A DNA stretch of 64,000 bases from the NCBI GenBank assembly GCA_964034945.1, contig OZ035961.1, forward strand, positions 182,001 to 246,000, written 5' to 3'. Positions within the stretch are counted from its first letter, which is position 1. Every line of letters begins with the position of its first letter. Below are positions 13,201-27,300 of the stretch, in pieces. The stretch is from Chrysopilus asiliformis. Taxonomy: Eukaryota > Arthropoda > Insecta > Diptera > Rhagionidae. The notes under the pieces were generated by a model. It saw only the letters and a program-made list of their open reading frames with translations. It did no database searches and had not been told where the DNA came from. The translations under genes and the position numbers were made by a program.

Positions 13201-16200
13201 TCTGATATTTTAAATTGCTCCTTTCTTTACCACAATAGACACATAAATTATATACTTATCAAATAACTCACATTATTAACCAATTCCCTGTATAGTTTTT
13301 TTAAATGTTTCTTTTACGCTATATTAGCAAATATAACCTAATCTCTGTCCGCATACTCAATTATTGAAAAATTATGCAAACGTACCTCACACAAAAGATT
13401 TATCTTATTTAGCTACAAGTTATCCCATCGTTCGGGTAAATTCGCATTTTCAGTTCGGACAGAAGTACTCCTCTTTGTCGAAGTCGATGGTGGCCAGTAC
13501 TGGAATAGGATAGGAAGGAGGATTCCTTAAGACCGACTTTAACACCGACATTCGTGCCGCTGTATGTATGGAGCCAAAAACTTGTATCATGCGAAATAGA
13601 GTAGAGGGATCTAATCTTATCCATGTCTAATAACTAGGTATGAATACAGTACATACATAATACAAACCAAAATTAGATGGATAAAGTTTCGGGATCGCGG
13701 GTGTATGTCTAAACAACTTTACTCTCTAATCTAAATGGTGGATTCCGTCTAATGTGTTTATTTTGAAATGTCCGTGCAAATTTACTTCTGCAGTTTCTTT
13801 GCAAAACGCCTTACAGTCTTATTGGATTAGATTGAAATTAATTCACAGATAAATAATGATACGGTTTAGCATAACCATGTAATATATATCTATACGCGTT
13901 ATTTAGAGAAATATCGAGTAAATGTTGAACGAAGGATATGAAGAAAATTTCATTTTCCTCAAAGTACACCCTTTACGTCTTCTTATTTACTAAATAATTA
14001 TGAACTATGTATGTAATAAGTACGACGATAACTAGACTAAATCCAATTTATTTGGTAAACATTTAATGTTTCATCTAACGAAGGAAAAGAGGCATTTCTT
14101 AATTATCGTTTATCGCAGAGATTGATAAACAGAAATTATGCCCTCCGTCTCAGTAAAATATTGCAAACATTAAAAGTTTATGTGTTTGTTTTAAAATGTT
14201 TTTATTGAATCTTTAAGATTTGTTGGCTTTCATGTGAAACTTCTTAATTGGCCAGCAGATGTGTTTACTTCGTTTTTGAGAAATAATATTCAAGTAAAAT
14301 TCATAATATAGTCTTCGTAATTACAAATAAATACGAAAGTTTGGAGCATGATCTGTGATTGTGACCAATTTTTCACTTCCCTATGGCCTTTTCTCTCAAA
14401 TAATATGAAATTACCGACTTGAGGCTTATTTAAGAAAATCTTGAATAGCAAAAATATATAAGTTTTGTCTATAACTCGAAAACTCCTCGACCAATTGATC
14501 TCACATTTTTCGTCGCATAGAGTCGAGATAAAATGAAAATTTTCTCAAAAATTTGATGTTTTCTTTGCCAGGCGCTCAACTATTTCCCATAGCAATTTTT
14601 CATGCGCCAAAATTCAAATATTTATGTAATAAATCCTTTCAACGTATCATATTGTCCTCTTTAATATATTTTCTGCTTGCCTTGCAACTACAACAATTAT
14701 CAGAATTCATTAGATTGTCTTGAAATCATAATTTATTTTCATTTTGCTATTATCATACATAAGTATGTTTTCATCCCATAAACATAGATCCGCGGTAAAG
14801 TGATATGGAATGACTAGTGGGTGAATTAAGGGCACAATCAGCCCACTGTCGCTAGCTAGAAAAACATAATTCACCGACCGGTACGCTTAAGCCATACAGG
14901 AGCCACCATTAGGATCAAGACATGCCTACGGACCTATAGGCAGGTCGCGGGATATAAGGTGCGCATTTTATATATGAAATCGTCTATAGAGCCTTACCAA
15001 CCCATATATATATAAATCTAAATATCAATAGTGAATGAATTTTTTTCCTTCCCATATATCCTACTGGGCAGAGATTGTTTCAGGATTCAAGATTCAGGAC
15101 TTTTCTATTTTTCGACGTTTCTTTCTTTTTTTGTTATAAATAGCTGCATATCTTAACTCGATTACAAGAACGATGAATACCAAACGTGGCTCAGCAGTGA
15201 TGAATGTGTAGTATAAACCTTGATTGTAGAACCTATTATAAGAAAAAAATCCCACAAAAATAAAGAAAAATAAGGGGTGTATGAGATGGTACAACGCCAG
15301 AATGAAAAACATTTCTGATGGTTGATATATGACCGGTCGGGTAATGAAATTTCTTTCTTGTATGATTTAATTACTGCCATAAATTTCACCGTTTTCCTGA
15401 AAGCGAATTTTCCACTAGAAGAATTTCTAATATTATCCGATCTGCATTATACAAAGTATATGTAATATAACTGGAGATTTTGCTACACTATCAAGGCTGA
15501 CTGTATTTATTGATTGACTTGAAGCGCGCAAATGTACAACTTCATGAAACGAATATCAAGTACATAAAACTCGAATTTTTTAGCCGCGCAAAGCGAATCG
15601 TCAGGCACACGGCAATTGAAATTTTCAATCATGTCTCAGTGGCTATCATCGACTGAGCCTTATTATATGGATGTAGTTCTTTTTTGCTGAAATGTTATGA
15701 ATAAAAATAACGAGCCCCATGGCTAGTACTCAACACCAAATTTTAACATTGAAAATGTTTTTTTTTTGCGATTGAATGTAACAAACACAAAATCTCAACC
15801 ATCTAGATTTAATGCTTACTTTAATGCTTGCAGTTACTTTAAAGAGATTCAAATCGATGAAAAGGTATAGATTAATTAAATAATTTTTCATTTTTGTGTA
15901 AATCATACTAGCTTCTTAACATCACCCCTTTTTGTTTATAATTTTTTTATTCAAAAACAAATTCTGTAGAATCATAACATTTTGAAACACCAATTAAGAC
16001 TTGAAGTTACGAAAAAAAGAACGAAAAATTACCGAAAAACCAATTAAGCATTCATGAGGTGTTGGACAGAACATTTTTCATTTCTCGTTCTCATTGTTGC
16101 CATTCCAAAAACAATTTACGGGAAAATTTTTCCGTAAATGGAAAATGAGAAAAGATAATTTTGAACTTTGCCATTATTATCTCACAAAACCATAACAATG

Positions 16201-18131
16201 AAGATAAATGAAAGCGAAAACTGATGGCTGCCTTTTATTATATATACTCTTGGTATTATGAAAAAAAATGAAATAATTTCCCCTTAAATCTTAATGACTT
16301 GTACATTAATTGCGTTTTAGACCGCCTCCCGAAACCGACCAAAAAATCACTTTAATTTTGATTAATGAGTCCCATAACTGTATGGGAAACGAAATTTTGC
16401 ATATCTGTTTCTAAAATCGCTATTTCTGAATAAAAAATAAAGTTTGTGAAATTTTCAGAAGATTGTTTTCTTTTCAATGAAAAAAAACATTGTTTTTGAT
16501 GATTCTTATCCCCACTTCTGGCAAATTCCCTACCAGAAAATATGATTGGATTTCTTAGTTCTATCGATCGAGTGGTTTTCGAGCTAGAGCTTTAAAAAGC
16601 ATGATTAGTTAAGATTTTACCATTTTTTTGGGTTTTCCTCGCTTTCAAAATATTTTTCAAAACTCACTCAACTGATTGATCTAAAATCTTGGCCATGACT
16701 TTAGAGATAAGAAATGCAGAAAAGAAAATCTCTTCACAAATTATTGATTTTACTTGCCAGGCCGAAAGTTATTTAACTCCTTACGTAATAAACGAATTGT
16801 ACAGTTTGGTATATTTTCTTAAAGTTTTGTTAGTGCCAAAACACCTCGTTTTATTGAAATTTCCAACAAATAAAACGAAGAACAAAAGTATTTCAACCCA
16901 TTTTCAATTACATCCAAATAAAATGAAATTGGCTACCACCCTGTGTTATATCCATTCATTCCGTGTAAACCATTTATTTTCAAGAGTCTGCAATCACGTA
17001 AGTGCCACCATAAAAAATTACCCTTTTTGTAAATTTCCAACTTCTAATTCCAAAGTTACGGTAAATACGATGAAAGACTTGGAAAACATTTTTTTTTCGT
17101 TCCTTTTTGCGCAATCAATTCAGGTGAATTTAGCATCAGCCCGAAATTCACATTTCACGAATTGCCAAGTAAAAAACGAAGAAATTCACAATGGCTTAAA
17201 ACAACAATTCAGTTAAAACAAGAAAATAAAATAAGTATTGGAGAATTGAAAAAGAAAATGTAACACAATAAAGGCCGAAAGCAGCATTTCCAGTGAATTC
17301 GATCAAAATATCCTTGCCGAAAGTCTCCAAGTAGTGTAAATCAAAACGAAATACGAAGACAAACTTTAGTGAAATCTTCAAAGAAACGAAGAGGAATTGA
17401 CCTGAAGTTTTTGAATTTTTGCCAAAAACAAAAGGACAAACGACAAATTTAGGTCCTTTAAGCTCCAGCAGTTCAGACATCCTTGCCTTGTGATGTTTCC
17501 CATGGCGTCGTTACGATTAACGTCTATAGTCTTTATATCGAGCAGACATTGATCAAATGTTTTCCTTTGTTGTATCCTAGAAATCTCTTACCTATACATT
17601 TTCACACCATTCGTTCACATGGCTAGGACGAGTTGGGTGCTAGATTGGTTGCCTTCTTACGCCAAGTAGTATTTGTTTTCTTTGTGGGCGCCGAAGTTTC
17701 GTGATTTCTTTAATTTCCCCCTATTTTTCACAAGTTATATACGGATGAAATGAAATGAAAGACTTTCATGAAATCAAACAAATCCACTCATACTTGTATA
17801 GGAATATTTGATCGTTCACAAAGGACGGAAATCACCTTTCATAACATCTGATTTTGACAACAAAAGAGCAGAAAAATAATCGAGAAAAATCCTTAAAAGA
17901 AAATTAATTCTCATCTCTGGCACCTTATAATAATTCTTTATTATCATTTTATTATGCTTTATTATGATTATTCAAATTGAGTGGTTTTTTTCCATTCCCA
18001 TTGACCGAAAATCACTTATGTTTTGCTCTTGAATAGAGAAGACTTTTTTTTGAGATTTCATGTTTTTTCCGTTATGTCTCTCAAGTGCATACTTATTTAT
18101 TTTTCTTTTTCTGTTTTTCATGTATTTAAAG

Positions 18132-18348
18132 GTACAGAGTAACCTTCACTTGCCATTAGCAGGACTAGCACCGCCAAGGGTGTTAATGTGCAGTGCCTCA
18201 ATGGGAGCCGAAGGTTCTGTAACACTTCAGCTGCGCGAAGCAGTACAAGCGCCCGATTCAGCGTCATCCTTAGACACGGCGTCGTTGACGATTGGATATC
18301 CCGATCCTGAAATATTAGCCGACGTCCTAGGAACGCTTCAAGCCGCAG
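18132..18348 (+). CDS. Exon 1 seen (internal or 5'), zinc-finger ELM2-SANT gene
   Basis: A pyrimidine-rich tract ends at an AG at 18130-18131 and a GT donor lies at 18349. The exon is open in one frame and leaves phase 1, matching the next exon. A second in-frame acceptor six bases downstream (AG at 18136-18137) would drop two codons. Met codons at 18186 and 18201 are in frame, but the open frame runs upstream through the acceptor, so neither can be called the start. The upstream hydrophobic reading (18060-18131) is translated polypyrimidine tract and was excluded. Confidence 0.75.
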
Positions 18349-21300
18349 GTAATCTTTCTTTATTTACTAAATTATCCGTGTTTGCAGTTAGAATATAAGA
18401 GTGAATAATGGCGAGTTTCACGAAACTTTTAGCAGACACTATATATGTGGCAGAAAAATTACAACATTCTATTTTAACAAGTACACCTTTCTTCATTGTT
18501 TTTTGTCTTAATTGCAATAATATAATTTTCTATCTCTGTGTTGTTATATTTAATAGTCACAGTTGTCATACTCGATATCAACTCTTTAAAAACATTGTCT
18601 TCTCTTCAAACTTTCGATTCCGCAGTATTTACTCGTCCCGATAGATTTCCCCCGTTTGTCTGATCCATGCAAATACAATGGAACATGACAAATCCTGAAT
18701 ATAACTGTGCAGTTTTTTCGAAATATAAAAAAAGTTGTTCACACTACCGGGTATTTTGAGAATGCCATGTTCACTCTTTAGAAAAAAAAACCCTATAATG
18801 GACTCAGTTCACTCGCCTGGATGCTTCACGGTACCGGATGTTTACAGTACCGAGCTTTCATTGTATTAACTTTTCAATGAAATTGGTAAATAATATGTTT
18901 TGATGAAAAAAAATTAAAAAGGATTTTTCAAAAAATAATATCATATCGCAACTAACAATTAACTTTTACCAACAATTATTATAATCAAAACTAATTGAAT
19001 AATTTTGGATAATTAATAGTCAAAAACTCTAATAATGAGACACTCTTTTGAAATGTGAAATCACCACTAGCTATAAGTATCTGTTTTTATCCGAATTTAC
19101 AGTAAACTAAATGTGATTGGAGACCCCCTTGGCAACCGTAATTACCGCTTAATTATTTGCAACAAATTAAAAACTTTTCAAAGATTTAAACACAAAAACC
19201 CAGTTGGAAATCCAAAAATACACATAATGATGTTTTTAATGTTGCCATTTTACATCTATATTACAAAAAAAAATGACTCAATTGTAAAGTCAAAAGAGGA
19301 AAGGTAAAATCATTAATTTGCTTAACGGTGGTTATATTATAATATAAATTTATCCGAAAATATTCCCCTATTTCCCATACATCCGAAATGTTACCTTTTT
19401 ATATAAGGATATTGCTTCCTTGTTCCATTTTACCATTTGCAAAATATTGATTTAATTTTTTACACCGAATTGTAACCTCATAACAGCTCTCAAATACACA
19501 CTTATAATTATTTTATCGTCCTTGCATATTTAAATTAATGGAACAAATTAAAAGAAACTTCGAAGTCTATTCAAAATATTTACTCAATTTTTTAAGGTTG
19601 AAAAATCTTTTTAGGAATTATATTTGTAAAAGATTTAATTAAATTATTTAATTATACACTTTTACCTCAAGCGCTTTAATTTTAAAATCATACCATTTAC
19701 CATGAATTAAGCTCTTGACACAATTTTGAAATGGCAAATTCACAATTTATCTAATGCATCCAATTACTGCTAAAATCATTTATTTTTTAAAGTTTTCAAA
19801 ATCAATAAACACTTAATATCAAACAAAACACTATTTTGACCTGATTTGAAATTTTCCTTTACCGCTGCTGGTTTTAATAAATCCCGTAAATCTTCAAGTA
19901 CTCACAAAAAAAAGTTTAGCTTTCAAAGTTGCAAAGCCTGTGTTTGCTAAGGAAATTTCGAAAAAGGTTTTTAAGAGAGAAATAACAAAAACGAAATTCA
20001 AACAACTTTTAAGTCTTTTTTGTTAAGTTTTATTCCTGCAAATAAAAACCTCCTGAAAAACTACACATTTAGCGGAAGGGAAGATTTTTAAGTTATTATC
20101 ACCGTTTTTCTTCCTGTTATTCGTTTTGATTTAATTTCTTATACTTTCCATTGCAGCACTTAATAATAATAACAACAATACGACAAATTGTGGCAACATT
20201 AACTCAGTGCTAAACAGCAATAGCAATGGCCTGAGCTTAACCACCGGAAATAGCGGTAGTGGCAGTATTAATGGCGCCGGCGGAAACAGTAGCAGTAGTT
20301 CTTGCTCCAGTACAAGTTCCATCAGCAGTAGTCAACATCAAATGCATAGCACTAGCGCAACTACCATTAGTAACAGCAGTTCAAGTATTTGTATTAATAA
20401 CAGTAGCAGTGGCAGCAGCAGCAACAGTAACAGCAGCAATAGCAGTAGCAGCAGTTGTAGCGATAGTTCAGTAACGGTGTCAAATTCGCAAATAGTGGTT
20501 AAGAAGCCCCGCCCCAAGACATCATCTCCAACTCGTCATGGCCCACAACAATGTCAAGTAAGCTAATAATTTTTTTTTTTGAATTAGATACTAGTAGGTA
20601 CAGTAATCCCCCGCTTTACGGACGGGATGCGTTCTACGGAAACTGTCCGTATATCGAAAATCCGTAAAACGAAACCTATTTTAGTATGAGATTGTACTGA
20701 GAATAAATAGATGTGTTCCAATCAATAGAAATGTCCGTAAAAAGAAACCTATTTTAGTATAAGATCGTATTAAAAATATATGCGTACCAAAAAAATCCGT
20801 AATACGAAACAGATTAGTATAATATATTAAAATAATTATTTAACCACTAGAATAATGAGAAAACTATATAATTATAGAAAAAAAATATTTATACTACTTG
20901 AAATGGAGCATAAATCAATTGAATATGTTAAAACCAACAAAATATTATGGGACAAATCATGCCGCGGACAAAAAAACGTAGCTGTTTCTACGTAGGTTTC
21001 TGCTAGTTTCGTCAGAATTCAAATTTCATTGTGGGACAGAAAGCAGATTCTGCTTCTGCTGCTGCTTCTGCTTCTGCTGCTGCCTCTGCTGCTGCCTCTG
21101 ACCAATTGGAGTTCTCGCTTAAGAATAGCAAATATATTTTTTAAAAATACACCGCACTGCAGTTTTTTATTGCCTTTTTTTAATACTCTTTTGTGTATAC
21201 ACAAAATGTGTCAGAAATTTCGGAGAAATTAAGTATGTACTTTTACAATAAATACAACATAATTATGGAGAACTTTTTCTTGATTTTTTTCTGTGATTCA

Positions 21301-24300
21301 AAAAAAAATTTTTTTTGTCCGTAATAGCGAATTTTTTTATCCGTATAGCGAATTTGTTCCTATATTAGTCATGTCCGTAACTTCGAATTTCCGTAAAACG
21401 AGCGTCCGTATAGCGGGGGATTACTGTATATGCCATTTTCTAATTAAATCTAAATAAGTTTAAAAAATTTGAATAATGACAAAATAATTCCAATGCAGCA
21501 ACTTTTTAATGGTTAAAACTCAGATATAAATTTGAATAGAATTTCAAAAAGTTAGTAAAAGGTTTATGCATTAAATATGTACATACAATAACAAAAACAC
21601 TGCCCAAAGAACAAATATTTTGGAAATTAAGCAAATTCTACTTCATTGAAAAAATATTATTTGCTGATAAAAAGAATATTGTTGGAACTTATCTGACTAC
21701 AACGGCAATCCAGTCCAAGTATTAAGGTCGTCTGAAATTCCTTCTTCTACTTTTTCTTAGCTTCCCAGGTGTCCAAGTCCGTCCGTAAAGTTTTACAAAG
21801 TTCCCTCAAAATAGCAAAGGGAACGAAAATGAAAAAAAACACTGGAAATGTTTTGAATTGGGGACAAAACGAAACCACAGAAAAGCCTCTTAATTCGACA
21901 CAAATTCGAACACAGACCGACACTACCGGGTTAGTAATATTAAACACTTTTCACTTAATAACACACGAATTAAGCGCAAATAAAACGAAACGAAAGACGC
22001 AATCTCCTTATCGAAGGAAAGGTTTGGCACACGCATGACAGTTGACAGCTAGGAGTTGCCATGCGTGCATTACTCAATCAGTGAGGGTACAAACAAAAAT
22101 ACCTTCAAGGATATTTTACGATTCGGCATTTTTGGTAAATTTAGTATCATTACTTTAATTGTAGTGATGCTGGGGTCGCCCGGATCATAGTGCTGAGAAA
22201 TATTTAAGGGGTCCGTCAGTTATATCATGATAAATTAGGTTGAACAGAAATTTATTTTTAATATCTTTGGTTTGGTGGGTAATTTGTAAATTTGGTCCAG
22301 TGTAGTCGGGCAGTTAAGTGGGAGGAAAGAAATCTGGTTTGCCCGTTGCCCGTTAGAAAAAGACGGTTTTTTCTGCTTTTGGTGAAGAGATTGGCAACAT
22401 AGTGATGACAACCTAAATTTGTAACCACAGGTCCTAATACACAAATTATATATTTAAAATTATTTAAAATGCAATTTACAGAATTTTTTTTCTGGTATAG
22501 CATAAACTAATTTGTATTAAAGCAAAATTATATTAGGTAATTAATCTTTAAAAACCCCTGAAAAACTTTTGACTACAAGATAAATTTTCAAACAGTCATA
22601 AAAATTTAATAAACGAAATTATTTAAATACACAAAAATATATGTGCAAATATGAGTTTGTTTTAAGGTACGTACGTTAGACTTGATGAAATTCATTTGGG
22701 AAACTTTCGCCATTTACGCTCAAATAACAGAAACAGAATTCATAATCGTGTTAAGAGCATTTCTCTATGTTTGTATTTCGTACCTGTTTTTCGTACGGCA
22801 ACCATCATGTAGCACTGATTAAAATTTAATAAAGATTTACAGCATCGAACTAGAGTAAATAATTTGCATAAATATATTTTTTTATTATTACTCATGTAGT
22901 CTACAGTTATAAAACTTTTTTTTTTAAATTTGTACTGAATAAAACTTAATTGATTTAATACTTTTTTTTTTGAATTAGTGGCATGTAAGATTTTAAAATT
23001 TTTCCTTCAGTCAAAAATGAATTAACTACAAATTAGCTGAGCAAAAACAACCAATACCATTTAATATGATGACTTTCACAAACTAACGTTGGACCGAAAT
23101 TCTTCTTGGTGGTTTTATAAAAGGATGAAATTCAATAAAAAGTTTCACTTTACAAAACCAAAATAATACAATAAAACACCATATTTCATAAATCATTCAC
23201 TCCTTCAGACTCAGTCCAAAATTTCTTTTATCTGAGCCTTTTTCTTGTAGGTAGGTGTTTGAAACCAGGTCGAGGAATGAAAAAGAGTGCTCAGACTTAT
23301 TGAAATCTAAAAAAAATGACATTGAGTTGAATGACTTTACTTTTCGCTCTAATTAATTGTTTTGTTATATATATTTTATTAGTAAAAGGTTCCATTCGAA
23401 ACTTTATCCACCTCATTTGCCACTAAAAATTTCAAGCAAAAAAACAAAAAAAGGCAAAAAAAATCATACCAAAAAGAGATGAAAACTTTTAAATATATAT
23501 ACGATTTCACTTCTTTGAAACAGAATCGACCCTGTCCAACCCGACCGTTCCAAAATTCATTTAAACAATTGTCGGAATATTTTCTTGTATTATAATATTT
23601 TCCCTTTTTTATGCTTTTTCAACGTTTATTTCCAGTGAAATAAAATTTAATAAACTTTTCTTGTTTTCATTTCATTAATTTTCCTCCCTCGATTTTCTTT
23701 TCATTAAAAAAACAATAAAGCTCTGTAAAAGCATCGAAGACAAATCTATGTGTACACAAAATTTCAAATGTGTTAGTAGAAATCGGGGTCGACTGACTTG
23801 GCGAGAGGCTTGAAATACACGACAGTCAGGTATAAATTGTGACCTGGTATTAGGAGCACAGAAAATAAATGAAGAGAAAGGAGAGTTTGTGATTTATTAA
23901 ATCAGTTTTTTTTTAAATCATAACTAGAGCACAGGAAAAAGGGGGAAATGTAGCAAAAATGCGGGATCCTATATATTGATTTTTCTTTTTATTTGGTCCA
24001 GACTTGACTTTTTTTGTCGATTTCCTTGAAAACAGTTCAAAATATGAAGAATATCGCAAGTACATCGTGTGAGAATTTTTTTTTTTGATTTTTTTTTTTG
24101 GGAAATTTTTATTTGACAATTAAGTTTAACCTGAGTTTTAAGTCACTGAACCAATTTAAAATCTAGTCTGCTACGAAGAGGGCTCAGAAAATGTCTAGTA
24201 TACTATATTATATCACTCTCGTGTATTGCTTGCAGACTTATCAAACTGGAGAGCCCAATCTTAGAAATCTAGTTTTTATGACGGACAATTGCGTAGTAAG

Positions 24301-27300
24301 AAGTGCTCAATATCTCAAAGTTTTTGGGAGCCCAAAAAATTGCCTTAGAGAATTACATCTTAATTTTTTTTTAAATATGAGATCCTTAAATTTTAGGTCA
24401 TAAAAATGGTTTAACAAGGATTTCCAGCTTCATGAGAATTTAGAATTTAACAAGGGTTTTTATTTTTATGGCCCTACGAAAAATGTTGGGCTCTACTGAT
24501 AACGAAAGTGCGTTAATGTCAAAGGAGACTTTTAGAAATAATTTGTGACTTATAATGTGAATGTGAAAGTATTAAATCCTGATGCACACTATTTTTGCTT
24601 TTGGACTTAGAATGTATTCTAACAAAAAAAAAATAGCTACCAAAAGAAAGATCCTAAATAGACGATTTCAAACTAACCGGAAAAAATTCTGTCTCGAAAT
24701 GATTTAATAATCCGGCTTTAACGACACTCCCTTATTGGCAAATCCATATTTCTGTATATATCCTGGAATTCAAGAAAAATAAATACTTATCATACATGTA
24801 TCTATTTTTATATGATCCCCCATGTACTTTTTTTTCGTAAAAACGATTGCGACTCTTCAATTTTTTCTAGTCGAAAACATAAGAAAAAATGAGGGGATAA
24901 GATGAGACTGATGAGACACACCTGAGGCGCACGTGTATGAAAATCAATAAACATAGCGTATACCACCTGTCTGTTCGAATTGATATTTTCCCGGGGTATA
25001 GTTAGATTGGGTGCTAAAAACCATCGTACGTTGTGTAAAACAACAAGTACGTAGCTTCCATCACTACTCACTCATCATATGTATTGGGTGTAAATCTAAT
25101 AATAAGAGTATAGCTGCCGCACATATTGGTGTGTACGAATATAAATTTGGTTATATTCATACTTTCTATTTACTAGTTATATCAGACAGGTAAGGAACGT
25201 ATCCTTGTTATCCTTTTGCGGTTCCCAATATGAAAGTCTTACTGAATCCAAATATGCTCTCCACAGACGCTTCTGCTTTAAGTTATTATTATGGAACCGC
25301 TTGATGTTTACTAGTTGTAAAGTACTTTGGGGAATTAAGTGAAAAACATGCTCTCTACATCAAGATGTATACTTCTTTTTCTTACAAACTTTTATTATTC
25401 TTTTTCATTTTTATTTTCATGTTTTTGTTTCTCTGAATTCTCTTCTTCTTTTTTTATATGTGCGATAAACAATTCCTTATAGAGTTTCGTCTTGGGCAAA
25501 CCTACATCTTTTGTTTCGAGTCTTTTACGGAAAACAGTTACAATCAAAATTTGTATTAAAAGTAATTTATTTAAGCATTTTTATTGTACATAGTATATTT
25601 GCTAAAAGACAATGAAAATTTATAGGTCCTTATATTTTTATTTAGTGTTTAATTAATGTTTTTTACCAATGATTTTAATCTTTGGCCACATCAAAAAAAT
25701 TCAAATGTATGCTAGGAAAATCTCTAAGGACACCAAAATATTTGCCCGTGCACATTACTGAAGTTCTACCGAATAATCTATTGTTATTTTTTTTAAATTC
25801 CTCTTTATACAATTTTGAAAGAAAAAATATACCATTGCATTTTCCTTCACCCTGAGACACACTATATTTAAATTTTACAGAAAAAACCGAATTTCAATTA
25901 CCAAACAAAATCCATAGACAACTTCCGCCACCACCCTATTGTAGTAACCCACTTTTCATAGAACACCATTTTCAACAAAGTTTTTAAAATAAATTTCCTC
26001 TACTTTCAGGTGTGTAGTAAAATTTTCGGCAATGCATCCGCCTTGGCGAAACATAAATTAACACATAGCGATGAGAGGAAGTATGTTTGTGCAATGTGTT
26101 CGAAGGCATTTAAAAGACAGGACCATTTGTAAGTTTCAACACTATGTTTTATAACTAACAATGAAATCTTTTAAAATTCCAATGAAACATCCATTAAAAT
26201 AAACATAAGAAAAGGGCAAATCCTCAAATACTATATCGTCGGTGATAGTGCAATACCACGTATGAGCAGTTTGTAAATACCGCGTATCTACATTTTGAAT
26301 ATTTTACAGGGGGAAGAAAAATTGATATTTCTAACCCTTTAAAGAGATTTTCTCGACTAAGATTTTTTGAGACCTCATTATGACTCCCTTTATACATACA
26401 TAACCTCAGATGGCATGACTCCTAAAGTAAGCAATTCATCACTTCGAACATTTAGGCCCGAAATCTCAAAATTGCTACTTTTGTACATACGCGGTATTTA
26501 AAAACTGCTCATACGCGGTATTGCACTATCACCGACGATATATGATGACAGAGAAAATGTTTATTTAAAAAACCCATTTGTATAGGAGAGGGGGAAAGGA
26601 GTAGTCCGATTGGATTTTGATGTAAAGATAAATTATGTAAAATCATATTCTAAACAGATTTTACCTTAATAAATTTTTCAATACGACTTACCATTTTCGA
26701 GAAAATAGAAAAAAAGGACTCACCATTTTCGAAAAAAATAGAAAAAAAGTATTCCATTTTCAACATTCTGGTGTAGTACATTTTTGTGTCCGATGATTGG
26801 TTCGATGCGTTACAAACGGTATACTAAATCTACAAACGGTATACTTCTATATGATATATCATATAGAGTATAAAAACCCATTAAAAAACCGATTAATATT
26901 GCGCTGCCGTACTTCCCAAAATCTGACCTCATCCGACATCCGGTATCCGTTTTTACTACGCAAAATGTTTTTATGCGGAATCCTATGACCCGATAAAAAC
27001 AAGTAAAAAAATTGAACCAGTAACGAGCACCTACCATTCCCATAATTTTTTACGTTTAGCTAAATAAAAGTACATACTATATACTCGTAACTGTACACAT
27101 ATACACACAGAACATACTAAAATTTATTGTTATTATTTTGCAGAAATGGCCACATGCTGACACATCGAAATAAGAAGCCGTACGAATGTAAGGCTGAAGG
27201 CTGTGGAAAATCTTATTGTGATGCGAGATCATTAAGACGGCATACGGAGAACCATCACAGTTCTCTAGCAATGACACCAACAACACCTAATCAATCAATG

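Larger units (their letters stand above)
1..18131. other. No supported gene; AT-rich flank upstream of the ELM2-SANT gene
   Basis: Apart from the repeats and coding-like fragments listed at 878, 2413, 4006, 6451, 7868 and 13150, no gene was recognised. The 5' exon(s) and promoter of the ELM2-SANT gene could be hidden here as short exons. A weak repeat similarity links 14460-14640 with 16640-16790 (GACCAATTGATCT, TTTGCCAGGC phrases). Confidence 0.6.

Noticed and set aside
16689..17216. 175-codon plus-strand open frame
   Set aside because: It starts with TTG (first ATG at 16695) inside a segment similar to 14460-14640, shows no domain, and has composition like the flanking AT-rich DNA.
18060..18131. 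ATG-initiated hydrophobic start for exon 1 resembling a signal peptide
   Set aside because: The hydrophobic text is the translated polypyrimidine tract before an acceptor, and a nuclear zinc-finger protein would not need it.
20131..20474. Other frames over the Ser/Asn-rich exon
   Set aside because: They are shadows of the triplet-rich exon 2; only the spliced frame joins the zinc fingers.
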